The notes under the pieces were generated by a model. That model saw only the letters and a program-made list of their open reading frames with translations. It did no database searches and was not told the DNA's origin. Shown piece after piece: positions 60,980 through 64,000 of a stretch of 64,000 bases of DNA (its first letter is position 1; each line of letters opens with the position of its first letter). The position numbers were made by a program, and so were the translations under genes. This DNA is from Pullilachnospira sp963929535 (GTDB lineage Bacteria; Bacillota; Clostridia; Lachnospirales; Lachnospiraceae), in contig CAWVIZ010000003.1 of NCBI GenBank assembly GCA_963929535.1, positions 1-64,000 of the forward strand, read 5' to 3'.

Positions 60980-61234
60980 TTATTTCACTTTCTCAACGAT
61001 CTCAACCAGTCTCCATCTCTTATCCTTGGACAGGGGTCTGGTCTCCATTACCTTCACGGTATCGCCGATGCTGCACTGATTCTGCTCATCATGTGCCTTC
61101 AGTTTATATGTTCTCTTCACAATTTTCTTGTAAAGAGGATGTTTCACGTGGTCCTCGATGGCAACTACGATCGTCTTGTCCATCTTGTTGCTGACTACTT
61201 TACCAACACGTGTTTTTCTCAGATTTCTTTCCAC
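60980..61234 (-). CDS. rpsQ: 30S ribosomal protein S17
   Basis: 84 residues, OB-fold primary 16S rRNA binder. RKTRVGKVVSNKMDKTIVVAIE and GDTVKVMETRPLSKDKRWRL match the family. Confidence 0.98.
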   Translation of the reverse strand: MERNLRKTRVGKVVSNKMDKTIVVAIEDHVKHPLYKKIVKRTYKLKAHDEQNQCSIGDTVKVMETRPLSKDKRWRLVEIVEKVK

Positions 61235-61255
61235 GGTTTTGGCCTCCTTCTTGGA

Positions 61256-61462
61256 TTACTGAACATTCGCCTTCTCAGCGATTACGGTCTGGATTCTGGC
61301 AATATTTTTGCGAACCTCTTTGATTCTGCTTGTATTCTCCAGCTGGTTGGTGGCGTTCTGGAATCTCAGGTTGAACAGCTCCTTCTTTGCAGCTACTAAT
61401 TCTTCCTGTAATTCCACAGCTGTCTTTCCTTTTAAACCTTCTACATAACTCTTAATTTTCAC
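61256..61462 (-). CDS. rpmC: 50S ribosomal protein L29
   Basis: 68 residues, two-helix coiled hairpin (LQEELVAAKKELFNLRFQ). It sits at the exit tunnel. The start is a GTG at 61462, chosen because the family begins MKIK and GAAGGCGG lies 7 nt upstream. It overlaps the end of rplP by 11 nt. Confidence 0.95.
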   Translation of the reverse strand: MKIKSYVEGLKGKTAVELQEELVAAKKELFNLRFQNATNQLENTSRIKEVRKNIARIQTVIAEKANVQ

Positions 61463-61889
61463 TGTTATCACCGCCTTCTAAGTCTTCGCGAGATGCGATT
61501 TTGCATTTGCAGGGTAACTTATGCATAGCAAGACGCAATGCTTCCTTTGCAGTCTCCTCCGGCACGCCGGCGATCTCGAACATCACACGGCCCGGCTTTA
61601 CAACTGCAACCCAGTACTCCAGAGCACCCTTTCCGGAACCCATACGAGTCTCGGCGGGTTTTGCTGTAACCGGCTTATCCGGGAAAATCTTGATCCAAAC
61701 TTTACCGCCACGCTTGATGTAACGGGTCATAGCAACACGGGCTGCCTCGATCTGGTTGGATTTGATCCAGCAGGGCTCCATAGCCACCAGACCGAACTCA
61801 CCGTAGCTGATTTTATTTCCTCTTAACGCTTTGCCTCTCATGGTTCCGCGGAATTGTTTACGACGTTTTACTCTCTTCGGCATTAACAT
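61452..61889 (-). CDS. rplP: 50S ribosomal protein L16
   Basis: 145 residues. MPKRVKRRKQFRGTMRGKA and the C-terminal EALRLAMHKLPCKCKI block are diagnostic. It helps form the A-site tRNA corridor. 2 nt separate it from rpsC. Confidence 0.98.
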   Translation of the reverse strand: MLMPKRVKRRKQFRGTMRGKALRGNKISYGEFGLVAMEPCWIKSNQIEAARVAMTRYIKRGGKVWIKIFPDKPVTAKPAETRMGSGKGALEYWVAVVKPGRVMFEIAGVPEETAKEALRLAMHKLPCKCKIASREDLEGGDNSEN

Positions 61890-61891
61890 AA

Positions 61892-62548
61892 TTATTTATC
61901 GCTCCCTTCCTTAGTTCCTTTGGTTGGAAGAACTTCGCCATTGTATACCCAGGCTTTTACACCAACTTTTCCGTAGGTGGTATCAGCCTCTGCGAAGCCG
62001 TAGTCAATATCTGCTCTCAGTGTCTGAAGAGGAATATTTCCCTCGCTGTAGAACTCTGTACGAGCCATATCCGCTCCGCCCAGACGTCCGGATACGGAAG
62101 TTTTGATTCCTTTTGCTCCTGCCTTCATGGTTCTCTGCATGGTGGACTTCATAGCACGGCGGAAGGAGATACGGTTCTCCAGCTGAAGCGCGATGTTCTC
62201 TGCCACCAGCTGAGCGTCTCTGTCGGGTCTCTTTACTTCCTTGATGTCCACGATCAGCTTTTTATCTGTAAATTTCTGCAGCTCTTTCTTGGTCTTCTCG
62301 ATCTCAGCGCCGCCTTTTCCGATCACAACGCCCGGTTTTGCAGTGTAGATGGTGATCTTTACACGCTCGGAAGCTCTTTCGATCTCAATTTTGGAAATAC
62401 CTGCGCTGTATAATTTCTTTTTCAAGAACTTTCTGATGTTGTAGTCCTCAACCAGGTTGTCTGCAAAATCTTTTTCTGCATACCACTTGGAATCCCAGTC
62501 TTTGATGATTCCAACTCTAAGTCCATGCGGGTTTACTTTCTGTCCCAT
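61892..62548 (-). CDS. rpsC: 30S ribosomal protein S3
   Basis: 218 residues; head-domain protein at the mRNA entry. N-terminal GQKVNPHGLRVGIIKDWDSKWY, then the KH domain with VVIGKGGAEIEKTKKEL, and C-terminal LRADIDYGFAEADTTYGKVGVKAWVYNGEV. Confidence 0.98.
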   Translation of the reverse strand: MGQKVNPHGLRVGIIKDWDSKWYAEKDFADNLVEDYNIRKFLKKKLYSAGISKIEIERASERVKITIYTAKPGVVIGKGGAEIEKTKKELQKFTDKKLIVDIKEVKRPDRDAQLVAENIALQLENRISFRRAMKSTMQRTMKAGAKGIKTSVSGRLGGADMARTEFYSEGNIPLQTLRADIDYGFAEADTTYGKVGVKAWVYNGEVLPTKGTKEGSDK

Positions 62549-62562
62549 GATTACCCTCCTTA

Positions 62563-62949
62563 TTATCTTTCATCTAACACGATAGAGATATGACTTGTTC
62601 TTTTCTCAATTCTATATGCTCTACCCTGAGCTCTCGGTCTGATTCTCTTCATTGTCGGTGCTTTGTTGGCGTAGCACTCAGCAACGTACAGATTCTCAGC
62701 GTTCATGCCGTTGTTGTTCTCGGCATTGGCCACTGCAGACTCCAGCAGCTTTTTGATAACGCTGGAAGCGTATCTGGGGTTATATGTCAGGATACCCAGA
62801 GCCGTCTGAACATCCTTTCCGCGGATCACATCCAGTACATAACAAGCTTTCTGTACAGACATTCTTGCGTAGGATAATTTAGCGGACGGTCTGGTATCTT
62901 TATTAGCATTTCTTGCTCTTTTAATCTGGCTTCTATGTCCTTTTGCCAT
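62563..62949 (-). CDS. rplV: 50S ribosomal protein L22
   Basis: 128 residues; lines the exit tunnel with its long loop. SAKLSYARMSVQKACYVLDVIRG and C-terminal RPRAQGRAYRIEKRTSHISIV are diagnostic. Confidence 0.98.
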   Translation of the reverse strand: MAKGHRSQIKRARNANKDTRPSAKLSYARMSVQKACYVLDVIRGKDVQTALGILTYNPRYASSVIKKLLESAVANAENNNGMNAENLYVAECYANKAPTMKRIRPRAQGRAYRIEKRTSHISIVLDER

Positions 62950-62986
62950 GACTAAAGTCCTCCTTTCAAGATTAGGGCTTGCCTAA

Positions 62987-63268
62987 TTAACGAACACCTG
63001 ATTTTTTCTCGTCTTTTCCATGACCTCTGTAGGTTCTGGTGGCAACAAACTCTCCCAGCTTGTGGCCTACCATATCCTCAGTGATATATACCGGAACATG
63101 CTTTCTTCCATCATGAACAGCAATGGTGTGTCCCACGAAGGAAGGGAAAATAGTGGAACGACGGGACCAGGTTTTAATAACTGTCTTATCTCCTGCAGCA
63201 TTCATAGCATCAACTTTTTTCAGTAAGCTTGCGTCTGCAAAAGGTCCTTTTTTCAGTGAACGAGCCAT
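62987..63268 (-). CDS. rpsS: 30S ribosomal protein S19
   Basis: 93 residues; head-domain protein next to S13. ARSLKKGPFADASLLKKV, KTWSRRSTIFPSFVGHTIAVHDG and KLGEFVATRTYRGHG are canonical. Confidence 0.98.
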   Translation of the reverse strand: MARSLKKGPFADASLLKKVDAMNAAGDKTVIKTWSRRSTIFPSFVGHTIAVHDGRKHVPVYITEDMVGHKLGEFVATRTYRGHGKDEKKSGVR

Positions 63269-63282
63269 TCGCGTAACCTCCT

Positions 63283-64000
63283 TTATTTCGCTAACGTTTT
63301 ACCGTCTCTTCTTCTTACGATATACTTATTGGACTGTTTGTTTTTCTTTCTGGTCTTCAGGCCAAGAGCAGGTTTGCCCCAGGGTGTGCACGGACCCGGA
63401 CGGCCGATACCGGTCTTACCTTCACCACCACCGTGGGGATGGTCGTTGGGGTTCATAACAGAACCGCGGACAGTCGGGCGGATACCCATGTGACGCTTCC
63501 GTCCTGCCTTACCGATTACTACCAGGTTGTGCTCTCCGTTTCCTACCACACCGATGGAAGCGCGGCAGTCGATGGGAACCATTCTCATCTCGCCTGAAGG
63601 CAGTCTCAAGGTCGCGAACTTGCCTTCTTTAGCCATTAACTGAGCTCCGTTTCCAGCGGAACGAACCAGCTGGCCGCCCTTTCCGGGATGAAGCTCTACA
63701 TTGTGGATCATAGTACCAACGGGGACTGCGGACAGAGGCAGGCAGTTTCCAGGTCTTACCTCGGCATGCTCGCCGTTCATAACCTTCATGCCTACTTTCA
63801 GTCCTTCCGGTGCCAGAATATATGCTTTCTCACCGTCTGCATAAGTGATCAGGGCGATATTTGCTGTTCTGTTGGGATCGTACTCGATGGACTTTACGGT
63901 TGCGGGAATATCATCTTTTCTTCTCTTGAAGTCGATGATTCTGTATTTTCTTCTGCTTCCGCCTCCGCGGTGTCTTACAGTGATCTTACCCTGATTGTTG
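63283..64000 (-). CDS. rplB: 50S ribosomal protein L2 (5' end beyond window)
   Basis: About 239 codons of L2, the C-terminal part of a protein of roughly 275. L2 is needed for subunit joining and peptidyl transfer. GKITVRHRGGGSRRKYRIIDF near the window edge, VMNPNDHPHGGGEGKTGIGRPGP with the conserved His near the C-terminus, and the basic tail are all present. Confidence 0.98.
   Translation of the reverse strand, partial: NNQGKITVRHRGGGSRRKYRIIDFKRRKDDIPATVKSIEYDPNRTANIALITYADGEKAYILAPEGLKVGMKVMNGEHAEVRPGNCLPLSAVPVGTMIHNVELHPGKGGQLVRSAGNGAQLMAKEGKFATLRLPSGEMRMVPIDCRASIGVVGNGEHNLVVIGKAGRKRHMGIRPTVRGSVMNPNDHPHGGGEGKTGIGRPGPCTPWGKPALGLKTRKKNKQSNKYIVRRRDGKTLAK

Overview
The window comes from a spore-forming, low-to-mid GC Firmicute of the Lachnospiraceae type (Blautia, Dorea or Ruminococcus torques-like; inferred). 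The clues are the Firmicutes-style S10/spc ribosomal operon with a zinc-binding S14 and a KOW protein between map and infA, a clpP-clpX-lon-engB block, a SASP-like spore gene, and accessory DNA (a Tn1549-type conjugative element, IS66/IS21/IS3 remnants) typical of gut clostridia. Almost all core genes are on the minus strand.

Layout. (1) 1-7.9 kb: one end of a Tn1549-like integrative conjugative element (TrbL/VirB6-like, Maff2, VirD4, PcfB, antirepressor-like, RepA-like, ParB, ParA), ending in a hairpin-rich non-coding stretch beside rpsI. (2) 7.9-19.1 kb: housekeeping genes: rplM-rpsI, truA, ecfT with a fused double-ATPase EcfA, engB, lon, clpX, clpP, tig. (3) 19.2-31.6 kb: single genes (DJ-1-like protein, small regulators, proC, an orphan substrate-binding lipoprotein, a CYTH protein, a PF09818-type ATPase, a membrane-anchored repeat protein, an SGNH hydrolase, a SASP) and a PadR / DUF1700 / DUF4097 / PspC envelope operon. 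This stretch also holds two tandem copies of a structured C-rich small RNA and several copies of a large palindromic repeat.

(4) 31.7-40.1 kb: a graveyard of nested mobile elements. An ABC-exporter fragment is followed by IS21 remnants, then a recombinase-in-trio (RIT) element of three overlapping tyrosine recombinases. Both RIT ends abut the same codon of two different, oppositely oriented IS66 tnpB genes. An IS3 fragment and a UDP-galactopyranose mutase stub follow. (5) 40.1-52.8 kb: an AT-rich minus-strand exopolysaccharide/capsule operon: two QdtA/FdtA-like ketoisomerase-family proteins and a DegT aminotransferase (3-amino-3,6-dideoxyhexose), an initiating sugar transferase, two ATP-grasp ligases, an epimerase, a glycosyltransferase, a CapA-like protein, a flippase and a polymerase. 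At its promoter-proximal end sits a TnpB-family protein that has lost the RuvC catalytic residues, followed by an omega-RNA-like structured segment. This is the best candidate for an undescribed system: an exapted, nuclease-dead, RNA-guided regulator (TldR-like) placed in a capsule locus.

(6) 53.0-64 kb: a free-standing small-RNA candidate, then (minus strand) the S10/spc ribosomal operon from rplB (cut by the window edge) through secY, adk, map and infA. The operon is canonical except for a 265-bp structured insertion between rpsH and rplF. No rRNA, intact tRNA or CRISPR array was seen.
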